Shown here in pieces: positions 1 to 11,400 of a stretch of DNA of 64,000 nucleotides (position 1 is the first letter of the stretch; each line of letters begins with the position of its first letter). The notes beneath the pieces are model-generated. The model was not told the DNA's origin, did not search any database, and saw only the letters and a program-made list of their open reading frames with translations. A program made the translations under genes and the position numbers. Source of the stretch: Adenophora triphylla var. japonica (Eukaryota; Streptophyta; Magnoliopsida; Asterales; Campanulaceae); NCBI GenBank assembly GCA_022495995.1, contig JAFEMH010007485.1, forward strand, positions 1-64,000. The letters run 5' to 3'.

Positions 1-481
1 GAAACACGGTTGAAGGTTTGGTGGCCGGATTTCGAGGAATCGGTCATCCTCGACTGTGACAAAAGAACCGTCTCGATCGGCAGGGGATAGCCGCTTATAC
101 CACGCTCATTCCAAGTTGTACCACAAAATTTTCTTCGATCTTCTTTACGCCTCTTGTGAACTCCCTCACAAACCCGATGGCTTAGCTTCCAATGTCATAT
201 CTCTGTTATTGGGCGGCGGGGGTTCGCGCCTCCCCGTCATGATTTCTCGGTGAGCTAGACATGTCGAGAAATTACAGGTGAGGAACCGATGGAACCGAAG
301 AAGCCTACGGCATTTAGTAGCAGTGATTCTACGCGGCAAGGCGGCCGGAAATCTGAACCACTTTCTGCTCGCTGCAGAGAACGAAAGGAAGGGTTTAGGC
401 TTCGGAAAGGGGTATTTGGCTCAAGGTTTCGGGCTTGTGCAATGTGCAGTTATCGATTAATGTTTACTTAAACCGTGTTTT
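1..481. other. Unidentified flank, no supported gene
   Basis: This stretch is more GC-rich than most of the window. It holds only open frames of about 60-75 codons, none of which I recognise. It ends where similarity between the two viral copies stops, near 482, so it is probably the sequence into which the viral block was inserted. An organelle-derived insert is possible but I found no diagnostic motif. Confidence 0.4.
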
Positions 482-1290
482 CGGCCAAACTTCCGTCCCA
501 AATAATATTGATTCAGGAATTGAGGCTGGATCAATCATATTTGCTCTTGCCATTTATGCTCTCATACCAATATGGACATCACGATACTTCGTGGAAATCT
601 GGATATCATCCATATCTAGATTATACCATTCGTGGATGAAAGCGATCGGGGCATGATAAACAAACAATTCTCCTTGATTGTTGATGATTGCCGGTGCAAG
701 GAATGAGCATGGTCTTCGGAATAAAATCACCACATGATCCTTGCGCTTCGGGGTGGTAAGCATTTGCATCCATTGATGAGAAGGGAGAAACCATTCGAGG
801 ATTTTGAACAAATTGCGGGAACTGTTGGGCGTTTGGTCAAAGTGGCATTGGAGGATGTATGAGTTTGGAGTCTCGATCTTGAAAGTGATGGCTACAGTAT
901 ACGATTCGAATAAATACCAGAAAAAGCAGAGTGCTTCTTTTGGAAGGTTAAACAAGTCGTATATCCTGAAAATGTTAAGGAAAGGGTAATCGGGGTGAAA
1001 CTTGTAATTGTCCATGATGATTCCAAACTTACGGAGGATGACAGTGAAAATGGCTTGGTGGTTTAGGATGGCTCTTTAGCTGAGTGTCATATCTGCGATG
1101 ACTTCTGTGACTTCTTCAGGAAGTTGAAGGACAGGGAAAATTTCGGGGCCTTTTGTGGATGAGGTATTTGGGGTAGAGGAGGAAGAGGCTTTGTCTAAGG
1201 TGGAGGAGGAAGATGTTTCATTTACAGTGATCACCATTGGAAGAATTGAATGGTTTATCTGGGAAACTGGAGAGGGAGTGCATTTCCTTT
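482..1290 (-). pseudogene. C-terminal region of viral polyprotein, downstream of RNase H
   Basis: A conserved segment follows the RNase H remnant. An open stretch at 1076-1354 includes the end of RNase H and a Ser/Thr-rich linker; another at 554-1015 continues the region. The same protein is present at 6849-7493, so it belongs to the virus and is not a chance frame. I do not recognise a domain. Its place between RNase H and the intergenic region could make it a C-terminal extension or a separate last ORF. The frame breaks between the two open stretches, near 1020-1070. Confidence 0.6.
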
Positions 1291-2510
1291 TATAGTCACC
1301 GAGCCTTGAAAGGAAATCAGCAAGGATGTTTGTCGTACCTTTGATATGCTTCACAATAAATTTCCCTTTGGGAAAACCAATTTGCCCATCGTAAAAGGCG
1401 TGGTGGGAAGCACCTTTTCTTGAATTCTAGCATGCGCGGAAAGGATGACATGTCCATCTCGATTTGGAATTCGTGCCCGATTAGATGGAACTGGAACTTT
1501 TCTATTCCACTTTTGACTGCAAGAATCTCTTTGAAAGTGGAGTGGTAGTGCTTTTTTGATTGCTTGAACGTGCCGCTCTTGTATCCACATATTGATCTTT
1601 TATCTTTTTCTTGGACGAATAATACTGCTGCCCAGTGCTCATCACTTGCATCGTGCGCAATATTCTCTTTTACGAAGAAGTGGGAATCTTTAAAGGGGCA
1701 TCACCTCGGTCGGCTTTTGATTGCCTTGGCGCTTGTTTGTCTTATTGTCCAGGGGGCTCCTTTTTGAGCATGGGGAACAACCACCTTGTATGACTTGATA
1801 ACTTGGGTAAGAAATCAGCCATATAATTGATTAGTCCAAGGAATTGTTGAATTGCTTTTGGAGAGGGCAACTCATCTAGGAATTTGTGCAGCTCTTGAGC
1901 TATGTGGGGCTGAAGCTGATATTTGCCATCGAATATGTCCATGCCAAGGAAATTGATAGACGATACTCCAATCTCCATTTTCTTCTCTGATAGCATTATA
2001 CCATACTTTGTGACCTGGGCATGAAACTTTGAGAGTAAGTCTATGTGAGACTTCTCGTCAGCAGAATACAACAAAATATCATCAATATAAACCAGGGCAT
2101 TAGAAAGTATAGGTTCAAAAATGGTTACCATTGCTTTTTGGAAAGCAGAAGGTGCATTTTTTAAACCAAACGGCATAACTTTCCATTGGTAGTGATGATC
2201 GGGTATGCGAAGAATGTCTTTGAGTCTGTCTTCGGGAGTGATTCCTAGGCCAAAACCACGACTTGAGATCAAACTTAGAGAGAATCTTTGCATCGAGAGT
2301 GGCTGGAACAAGGATTTCTTCGTGGAAGAGGGAATTTATCATACGCAAAAAATGATTTAATGGTTGATAATTAATAACCAATCTTAGTTTTCCTCGAACT
2401 TGTTCACTTCGCTTATTCACATAAAATGCTTCACATGCCCATGGAGATTGAGTGGGCTCGATAACACCTTGGCCAATAAGGTCGAGTGCACTCTTGAAGG
2501 GCAAGTTGGT
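1290..2510 (-). pseudogene. Reverse transcriptase-RNase H region of endogenous caulimovirid
   Basis: Replication enzyme of a pararetrovirus. The RT catalytic motif YIDDILLYS is encoded near 2060-2090, preceded by LRLVINYQPLN and MPFGLKNAPSAFQ, both typical of caulimovirid and Ty3/gypsy RT. The RNase H end motif HIKGTTNILADFLSR lies near 1300-1350. The coding sequence is broken: RT is split between overlapping frames (1742-2311 and 2115-2504), there is a stop at 1742, and the body of RNase H (about 1350-1740) is poorly open. It is non-functional as read. A Ty3/gypsy origin is unlikely because movement and coat protein domains sit upstream and no integrase is present. Confidence 0.75.
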
Positions 2511-2776
2511 AATGGTGCGGGTTCATACAGGATGGCTGGCCGTGGTAGGGTTTACATCTTCAGTTTGCTTGAAGGGCAGGGAGACAAAGAAAGAAGGGTT
2601 TAGCCACAAAGGTGATGAGTGTTTGGAAAGGAACTCAGTATGGGAAGAGGCACACGAGGTTTGGATAAGACGGTGTTTTAGTGAATGAATGGAATTGGCA
2701 GCTGCCATGAACAGGTGTGAAACTGGGCTCCAAGGGTTTAGAAAGCTTTTGTAACAGAGACCGTTTTGTGTCCATC

Positions 2777-5700
2777 TTAAGTTGGGTAACTTATGAAGGA
2801 TATCAAAACCAATAAGGAGGTCTTTTCCATGAGAACTTGAACCAAGTAACTTTGTTTTATGACACACTTGGGAAAGAGACGAATATGGACTGAGACGCTG
2901 ATTTTGTCTATCAAGAATGTTTCTCCATTTGCAGCGAGAAATGTTTGGTGATGCGGTCTCCAGAAACTTGGGGGAAGGATTTTAGGATTCAGTATGGAAA
3001 CTGAAGATCCTGTATCAAAGAAAGCGACTACTTGGATGGGCTTAGCATATGTGGAGGTGAGAATATGTACCTTGGCTAATGGGACAGGCTGGTTCTCTCG
3101 GATTGGGAGAATGTGGGGAATGTGAGGAAGAGGATTTACCATGAGAACTTGTAGATCTGGGTGGCCATAGGATGAGTCTGTATCAGAACTTTCGTCTGAT
3201 GAGGAGTCAGGATAAGCAATTGTGCAAATAGCAGAATCACTGGGCTCATCATCAAGTGAGTATAGGGACTCAAGGTCGGAAAGATCAAACGCTCGATGCT
3301 GGTTGAGCGTCTGGATTAATGCTTGGGATTTCTTCTTGTCTGGACAATCCCTCGCAAAATGTCCTTTCTTTTGACAAATATAACATCTATCAGACGTTTT
3401 GCCACGCTGGGGTTTCTTCCTTATGAACTTCCACTTCTTTTTGGCCTTTGGATTTTTCCAAGAAAACTTCTCAGAGAAGCTTGATCTGGAGATCTTCTTT
3501 GAGTGTGCCTTTTTCTTTGTATGGCTGTAGCTACAGCTTGACTTATCTTTGCATTTGATCTGAAGATACTTATCATCACCTGCTGAACCAAGATGCTTGC
3601 CAGTTTTTTCAAACTCGACAAGGAATTTCTTTTGGTTGCACAATTTATCTACAGAATTGAGTATCAATTGGTAAAGGCCACCAAGAGAGGTTTGTGCCAC
3701 CGTTGCATTTTTTGCCTCTAACGCTCTGTAGGCTTCATTCCCAAGGGACTCCGGGAAAGAGTTGAGAAAGACCTGTTTGAAATTAATATCATCAATGCCA
3801 TTGAGGCAATAGAATCGCTGAGACATGTGATTATAATGTTTTTCAAGATCTTTCTTTTGGAATGAACAACACTTCATTTTCAAAAATTCTTCTCTTGCAC
3901 GGATCGTATGTTCAACTGGATTTCCAATGAATTCGGAATAGATGATGTTCATGAATTCTTCAGGTGAGGGGCATTGTTGGATTTGCAGTTGTCGGTATTC
4001 CCCGAGGCTAAGGTACTAATCCCGAAGGCGACCTTGAAGTCGGGCCAAAAATATTTTGAAAACTATCTCTATGGAATAGTACTGGAGTTCAGCAGAACAC
4101 CATGTCACCATTTTAACACTTCTTTCTCGCCATTTGGAGGGTGAGATATCATCAAAGGTAAATTGCTGTTTCGTGTCGGCTCGAGGAATGGACTTGGATT
4201 TCGGGTTATTCGGTGGTAGATTTTGGTTTGTGGACTCATCTAGATCTGAATCAACGAGTTCAGTTTCTCCTTGGAAGGTTTGCTCTGGTTCTGCCATGAA
4301 CAAGTGTTCGAAGGCATCAAGGGATTCAGGGCTATCATCAATGATTGGTCCAATAAAGGTTGAGGCTGAACTGGATGCTGGAACTGGTCTATCTTGGGTT
4401 AGAAAACGTAGAAAATATGAAACTGGGTTCATTTTTTCTATCGGGAGGATACTTGGGTCTTCTGGGGAGTTACGGGTATCTGAAAGGCTATATGGCGTAG
4501 ACTGGGCTGCAAAGGTTGTAGAATATGATGGATCCATGGGAATTGATTTTGGCTTTGTAACAGGCAAGGGTACTGAAGCCCAAAGGGAAAGAGAAGGGGA
4601 TGATTCTGTCAGGGAAGAAGTTGGAATCGGCTGTGGATCATATGCGGGCTTGACAAAAGGGGTTGTGGGTAGCCTCCAAGGATCATCAAGTAGGGTTGAC
4701 ATCCTTTGTTTCTTGTGTTGCCGCTCAAGCTCTTGAAGTTGGGTTTTGAGAAACTTCATTTCAGCTTCCTTTTGAGAAAGAAGCGGCACAGGATCTTTGG
4801 GGAAGTCCGAATGATGCTCACAGCGATTCTTGGTGTAGCATCTGAATTCTGTGGCAAATTTCTCCAATCATTCCTTCTAGGTTCTTGATCCTTGAAGAAA
4901 GGCTTTCTTGGGTTCTCACAAACCTTGTTTGCTGAGAGATAAGATGATTTAAAGCCTTGTTCTGGGCGACTGCATTCTCACTTTGCCAATTTAGAGTTGC
5001 TTCGGCTGGGTTAATCGACTTTGTATTTCCTGATGCACCAATTGACGTAGGATTTTGGATTTTCCATTCATGCTTGGTTCTTTGATGGGGAAATTCAAAG
5101 GAGGTTAGTGGAGGAAACTCATCTTGATATTCCTGCGATTTTGGGTCTAGACAAGGGTTTTGAGAAATCATGTGGTAAGTGTCTGGTGGAGGATGGAGTA
5201 AAGGGATTTTATGGATTATAGTGAGGGCCTTTTGGTAATATGGGGGAAGTGAAGGGGGAAGCTGGGATTTGCATGTTGAAGGAGGTGGGTTAGGCTGAGG
5301 AGCTTTGTTTGGATAGAGTACATAGTAGTCAAACTTTCCAGACGGTTCTCCAAGGGTTCCAACAGTGGTATCACCTGCTTCATATCTCTCCTTTAGCTTT
5401 TGCTGGGAGGAGGATCTTCTTCTTCTTGAAGGAGTGTCATCATCTAATTCATCTATGAGAGCATCTTCTAAACAACCGGGACAATCACAAACATCCCACC
5501 ATATGTGTCTGACAACCGGTGGATCCGGTGGCTCGGATTCAATCATGTGTACACCTGTAGGGAATTCATCGGAATTCTCTTCTTGAGTAAATGAGAATTT
5601 CACTTCAACTCGTCCGTCAGAGTGACGAACAAATTCTGGTGCCGCTGTGGTATGAACAGGAGCTTGGGGTACTTGGTGGATTTGCTCATAACTGGTTACC

Positions 5701-6515
5701 CATTTCTCCGGGAGTAGTTTGAGCAGCTCAGTTCTTGTCAGTTGTCTCGGAACATAAGTGCAAGTCGGCGTTGCAGTTGAGTCAATATCAAGAAGCAACG
5801 CGTCTCCTGAATTCTCTTGATCGGGAACCATGAGGTCTAGGCGGTGGTTTTGTACTCGGTAAACCATTTGATAATGGAAGGTTCCTTGGAATGTGTTTAC
5901 CTGGGTTGTTCCTCCAATCTGGATCTGGACCTTGAGAGCTGTAAACAGCGAGGGGTCATTTAGAGGCATATTGAAGTTTGGGTAGAAGGTAACAAAGACT
6001 GTGCCCGTGTTCAAAGTGGTTTGGATAGTACCAATACACGCATGTTGGTATTCAACAAAACGAGTATCTACTAAAGCAATACGAGAGAACGTAGGAAGTC
6101 CTTTTCAGCCATGAAAAGTGAGAGCTAATTTAACAGCTCCAAAATGGATATGGGTATATCCCTGTGCAAGACATGCTCTGGGAAGATCACTAGGAAGATC
6201 TAAAGAGACTAGGTGTTCACCAGAAATAGCGGGAAGTTGATAACTATCAAATCTAGAAGATTGTACATATTCTTTAACTTGATGGGGAGCGGAAGAACCT
6301 AATATTTTTTTGACTTTTCTGGAAAATGATATATAAGGTTTAGAAAACACATGGTAAGGATTTACTATAGGTAATTGGGTAAGCGGAATTTTAGAATCAT
6401 CTGAATAATAAGAAACTTCATACAACTGATCTATCTTAGAAGCAGAAGAGCTACGAAAACTAGACGATGAAGTACTAGACGATAAAGATCTAGACAACAA
6501 ATTTTCTGGTTCCAT
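2777..6515 (-). pseudogene. Movement protein-coat protein-protease part of viral polyprotein
   Basis: N-terminal two thirds of the polyprotein. The first ATG in frame is at 6515; the frame is open somewhat further upstream. Domains in order: a 30K-type movement protein (about 5700-6515), a long acidic, Ser/Pro-rich coat region, a basic stretch and CCHC zinc knuckle CYICQKKGHFARDC (about 3340-3395), an acidic linker and an aspartic protease with FFDTGSSVSIL (about 3010-3035). Lesions seen by comparison with the plus copy: a CGA-to-TGA stop at 6106-6108, a frameshift near 4820-4870, a stop at 4016 replacing a Trp, and loss of frame near 2777. Most of the domains remain readable. Confidence 0.75.
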
Positions 6516-6806
6516 ATTTTTGGAATAGATTAAAGATTTCAAGACTTCTAAAAGTTTTTGGAAATGGGGTAAAGATTTCAATACCCAGCGTTGGGCTCCT
6601 TTTTCACCCGGATGGCTTAACTGCGACCTCTTGTCGACTTACTTGTGCCGGTCGGTCTTTATTAGGAGCTTTAATAGGTATTAAAACTTTTAACACAAAA
6701 CTGAAACTTAAGAAGAAATGGAATCTTTAAAACAAACCTGAATATGAAAACTGAAAATTGGAAACAAGATCAAATCGTATAAGACTGGGATCGGACTAGA
6801 ACGTTA

Positions 6807-6819
6807 GGCTTTGATACCA
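6807..6819 (-). other. tRNA-Met primer binding site, minus copy
   Basis: The minus strand reads TGGTATCAAAGCC, one base different from the initiator tRNA-Met complement TGGTATCAGAGCC found at 8177-8189. It lies about 290 bases before the likely polyprotein start, as expected for priming minus-strand DNA synthesis in caulimovirids. Confidence 0.75.
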
Positions 6820-6848
6820 AAGATGGGGGGAGATGTATGGTAGATCTA

Positions 6849-7493
6849 GTCACAGAAGTCATCGCAGATATGACACTCAGCCAAAGAGCCATCCCAAACC
6901 ACCAAGCCATTTTCACTGTCATCCTCCGTAAGTTTGGAATCATCATGGACAACTACAAGTTTCACCCCGATTACCCTTTCCTTAACATTTTCAGGATATA
7001 CGACTTGTTTAACCTTCCAAAAGAAGCACTCTGCTTTTTCTGGTATTTATTCGAATCGTATACTATAGCCATCACTTTCAGTACAGTCAGACTCCAGTCA
7101 TACATCCTCCAATGCCACTTTGACCAAACGCCCAACAGTTCCCGCAATTTGTTCAAACTCCTCGAATGGTTTCTCCCTTCTCATCAATGGATGCAAATGC
7201 TTACCACCCCGAAGCGCAAGGATCATGTGGTGATTTTATTCCGAAGACCATGCTCATTCCTTACACCGGCAATCATCAACAATCAAGGAGAATCGTTTGT
7301 TTATCATGCCCCGATCGCTTTCATCCACGAATGGTATAATCTAGACAGGGATGATATCCAGATTTCCATGAAGTATCGTGATGTCCATATTGGTATGAGA
7401 GCAGAAATGGCAAGAGAAAATATGATTGATCCAGCCTCAATTCCTGAATCAATATTATTTGGGACGGAGTTTGGCCGAAAGATCACCCGGTAG
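6849..7493 (+). pseudogene. C-terminal end of viral polyprotein, truncated at 5' side
   Basis: Open from the junction near 6849 to a TAG at 7491-7493. It matches the minus-copy segment 554-1110 with few differences. The ATG at 6837 comes from leader sequence of the other copy fused across the junction, so the open frame that starts there is a chimera and not a native start. Function of the region is unknown. The frame is unbroken after the junction. The intergenic region follows directly. Confidence 0.65.
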
Positions 7494-7714
7494 CTGCAAA
7501 ATGGATCAAAGCGCTAGCAGATTGGAATGAATCACATCTCACCAAGCAGTTGACACCAGATGGTACTGCATATCAGTATGATAGTGATGAAAGTGATAAT
7601 GAAGGATGCTACTTTGACCCGTATGAAGATGATCCGTCTCATCCGGATTCAAGATGGAAGTAAAATCAGATTTAATGACATACACCATACATCATGATGA
7701 TGTCATTACCCGAA

Positions 7715-7734
7715 TGATGCAAGCGCTTACGTCA
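7715..7734. promoter_or_regulatory. as-1-like tandem TGACG-type enhancer element
   Basis: The minus strand reads TGACGTAAGCGCTTGCATCA, with a TGACG core and a degenerate second half-site. This matches the arrangement of the as-1 element bound by TGA-type bZIP factors in caulimovirid promoters. It sits about 180-200 bases upstream of the TATA box at 7911. Inference from motif and position. Confidence 0.6.
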
Positions 7735-7910
7735 TAAAGCACTTAGGCCATTAAGAGGGCTGATTTTCTTTTCCTAGTGGAGCTTGCTTTTAATATCTTT
7801 TTAAAGCATTATGTGTGGTTGTAATATAAAGAATAGATAGTGCTAAATAAAGATAAGTTAGTGCTTATCTCCATGTAAAAAAGTGTGTTGTTTGTATTCT
7901 CCCCTAAGTA

Positions 7911-7921
7911 CTATAAATAGG
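7911..7921 (+). promoter_or_regulatory. TATA box of viral pregenomic RNA promoter
   Basis: CTATAAATAGG lies between the as-1-like element and the leader with the primer site. Transcription would start roughly at 7940-7950. This is the only complete promoter in the viral block. Confidence 0.65.
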
Positions 7922-7956
7922 GGTGAAGGTTTTCATTGTAAGATATCCTTTGAAGA

Positions 7957-7962
7957 AATAAA
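7957..7962 (+). terminator. Viral polyadenylation signal AATAAA
   Basis: AATAAA lies about 45 bases after the TATA box, as in other plant pararetroviruses where the signal is skipped on the first pass and used on the second to give a terminally redundant RNA. TTCTTG-rich repeats follow at 8030-8120. Confidence 0.5.
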
Positions 7963-8176
7963 AACTTTCTTTCTTATTTCCTTCTCTCAATTCTCTCTAG
8001 CAAAGTCATAAGTTTTAAATGTTCTTGAAATGTTCTTGAGTGTTCTTGTTGAGTGTTCTTGTGTTGTTCTTCTTATATGTTTATTCTTGTTGAGTGTTCT
8101 TGTGTTGTTGTTCTTATAGGTCTTCTATAGATCTACCATACACCTCCCCCATCTACCATACACCTCCCCCCATCTT

Positions 8177-8189
8177 TGGTATCAGAGCC
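8177..8189 (+). other. tRNA-Met primer binding site, plus copy
   Basis: TGGTATCAGAGCC is an exact complement of the plant initiator tRNA-Met 3' end. It follows a duplicated ATCTACCATACACCTCCCCC leader motif (about 8131-8175) and precedes the polyprotein start by about 300 bases. Confidence 0.8.
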
Positions 8190-8480
8190 TAACGTTCTAG
8201 CCCGATCCTAGTCTTATACGATTTGATCTTGTTTCCAATTTTCAGTTTTCATATTCAGGTTTGTTTTAAAGATTCTATTTCTTCTTAAGTTTCAGATTTG
8301 TGTTAAAAGTTTTAATACCTATTAAAGCTCCTAATAAAGACCGACCGGCACAAGTAAGTCGACAAGAGGTCGCAGTTAAGCCATCCGGGTGAAAAAGGAG
8401 CCCAACGCTGGGTATTGAAATCTTTACCCCATTTCCAAAAACTTTTAGAAGTCTTGAAATCTTTAATCTATTCCAAAAAT

Positions 8481-11400
8481 ATGGAACCAGAAAATTTGTT
8501 GTCTAGATCTTTATCGTCTAGTACTTCATCGTCTAGTTTTCGTAGCTCTTCTGCTTCTAAGGTAGATCAGTTGTATGAAGTTTCTTATTATTCAGATGAT
8601 TCTAAAATTCCGCTTACCCAATTACCTATAGTAAATCCTTACCATGTGTTTTCTAAACCTTATACATCATTTTCCAGAAAAGTCAAAAAAATATTAGGTT
8701 CTTCCGCTCCCCATCAAGTTAAAGAATATGTACAAACTTCTAGATTTGATAGTTATCAACTTCCTGCTATTTCTGGTGAACACCTAGTCTCTTTAGATCT
8801 TCCTAGTGATCTTCCCAGATCATGTCTTGCACAGGGATATACTCATATCCATTTTGGAGCTGTTAAATTAGCTCTCACTTTTCATGGCCGAAAAGGACTT
8901 CCTACGTTCTCTCATATTGCTTTAGTAGATACTCGTTTTGTTGAATACCAACATGCGTGTATTGGTACTATCCAAACCACTTTGAACGCGGGCACAGTCT
9001 TTGTTACCTTCTACTCAAACTTCAATATGCCTCTAAATGACCCCTCGCTGTTTACAGCTCTCAAGGTCCAGATCCAGATTGGAGGAACAACCCAGGTAAA
9101 CACATTCCAAGGAACCTTCCATTATCAAATGGTTTACCGAGTACAAAACCACTGCCTAGACCTCATGGTTCCCGATCAAGAGAATTCAGGAGACGCGTTG
9201 CTTCTTGATATTGACTCAAATGCAACGCCGACTTGCACTTAGGTTCCGAGACAACTTACCAGAACTGAGCTGCTCAAACTCCTCCCGGAGAAATGGGTAA
9301 CCAGTTATGAGCAAATCCACCAAGTACCCCAAGGTCATGTTCATACCACAGCGGCACCAGAATTTGTTCGTCACTCTGACGGATGAGTTGAAGTGAAATT
9401 CTCATCTACTCAAGAAGAGAATTCCGATGTATTCCCTACAGGTGTACACATGATTGAATTCGAGCCACCGGATCCACCGGTTGTCAGACACATATGGTGG
9501 GATATTTGTGATTGTCCCGGTTGTTTAGAAGATGCTCTCAGAGATGAATTAGATGATGACACTCCTTCAAGAATAAGAAGATCCTCCTCCTAGCAAAAGC
9601 TAAAGGAGAGATATGAAACAGGTGATACCACTGTTGGAACCCTTGGAGAACCGTCTGGAAAGTTTGACTACTATGTACTCTATCCAAACAAAGCTCCTCA
9701 GCCTAACCCACCTCCTTCAACATGCAAATCCCAGCTTCCCCCTTCACTCCCCCCATATTACCAAAAGGCCGTAATCCATAAAAGCCCTTTACTCCATCCT
9801 CCACCAGACACTTGCCACATGATTTCTCAAAACCCTTGCCTAGATCCAAAATCGCAGGAATATCAAGATGAGTTTCCTCCACTAACCTCCTTTGAATTTC
9901 CCCATCAAAGAACCAAGCATGAATGGAAAATCCAAAATCCTACGTCAATTGGTGCATCAGGAAATACAAAGTCGATTAGCCCAGCCGAAGCAACTCTAAA
10001 TTGGCAAAGTGAGAATGCAGTTGCCCAGAACAAGGCTTTAAATCATCTTATCTCTCAGCAAACAAGGTTTGTGAGAACCCAAGAAAGCCTTTCTTCAAGG
10101 ATCAAGAACCTAGAAGGAATGATTGGAGAAATTCGCCACAGAATTCAGATGCTACACCAAGAACTGCTGCAGATCATTCAGACTTCCCCAGCATCCCAGG
10201 CTGCTGCTCTTTCTCAAAAGGAAGCTGAAATGAAGTTTCTCAAAACCCAACTTCAAGAGCTTGAGCGGCAACACAAGCAACAAAGGGTGTCAACCCTACT
10301 TGATGATCCTTGGAGGCTACCCACAACCCCTTTTGTCAAGCCCGCATATGATCCACAACCAATTCCAACTTCTTCCCTGACAGAATCATCCCCTTCTCTT
10401 TCCCTTTGGGCTTCAGTACCCTTGCCTGTTACAAAGCCAAAAACATCTCCCATGGATCCATCATCTTCTACAACCTTTGCAGCCCAGCCTACCCTATATA
10501 GCCTTCCAGATACCCGTACCTCCCCAGAAGACCCAAGTATCCTCCCGATAGAAAAAATGAACCCAGTCTCATCCTTTCTACGCTCTCTAACCCAAGATAG
10601 ACCCGTTCCAGCATCCAGTTCAGCCTCAACCTTCATTGGTCCAATCATTGAAGATAGCCCCGATTCCCTTGATGCCTTTGAACACTTGTTCATGGCAGAA
10701 CCAGAGCAAACCTTCCAAGGAGAAACTGAACTCGTTGATTCAGATCTAGATGAGTCCACAAGCCAAAATCTGCCACAGAGTAACATGAATGCCAAGTCTG
10801 TCCCCCGTCCAGACACGAAACAGCAATTTACCTTCGATGATATCTCACCATCCAAATGGCGAGAAAGGAGTGTTGAAATGCTAACATGGTGTTCTGCCGA
10901 ACTCCAGTACTATTCCATAGACATGGTGATCAAGAGATTTTTGGCCCGACTTCAAGGTCGCCTGCGAGACTGGTACCTTAGCCTTGGAGAATACTGACAA
11001 CTGCAAATACAGCAAAGCCCCTCACCTGAAGAATTCATGAATATCATTTATTCTGAATTCATTGGAAATCCAGTTGAACATACAGTCCGTTCACGAGAAG
11101 AATTCTTGAAGATGAAGTGTTGTTCATTCCAAAAGAAAGATCTTGAGAAACATTATAATCACATGTCTCAGCGATTCTATTGCCTCAATGGCATTGATGA
11201 TATTAATCTCAAACAGGTCTTTCTCAACTCTTTCCCGGAGTCCCTTGGGAATGAAGCCTACAGAGCGTTAGAGGCAAAAAATGCAACGGTGGCACAAACC
11301 TCTCTTGGTGGCCTTTACCAATTGATACTCAATGCTGTAGATAAATTGTGCAACCAAAAGAAATTCCTTATCGAGTTTGAAAAAACTGGCAAGCATCTTG

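Larger units (their letters stand above)
482..6848 (-). mobile_element. Endogenous caulimovirid, minus-strand copy (petuvirus-like)
   Basis: About 6.4 kb of pararetroviral sequence on the minus strand. It runs from an untranslated leader with a tRNA-Met primer site (6807-6819) through movement protein, coat protein with zinc knuckle, aspartic protease, reverse transcriptase, RNase H and a C-terminal region. This order, the absence of integrase and LTRs, and a single long frame resemble the petuvirus arrangement in Caulimoviridae. The copy carries several stops and frameshifts. It lacks the intergenic promoter region, which survives only in the neighbouring plus-strand copy. Its 3' limit near 482 is set by loss of similarity to 7440-7480. 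Confidence 0.8.

Noticed and set aside
1..470. Mitochondrial or plastid DNA insert
   Set aside because: Composition hinted at it, but no recognisable organellar gene was found, so it is left as unidentified.
4134..4736. 200-codon open frame on the plus strand, and its mirror at 10253-10855 on the minus strand
   Set aside because: Both are antisense to the viral coat region and mirror each other only because the viral sequence is duplicated in inverted orientation.
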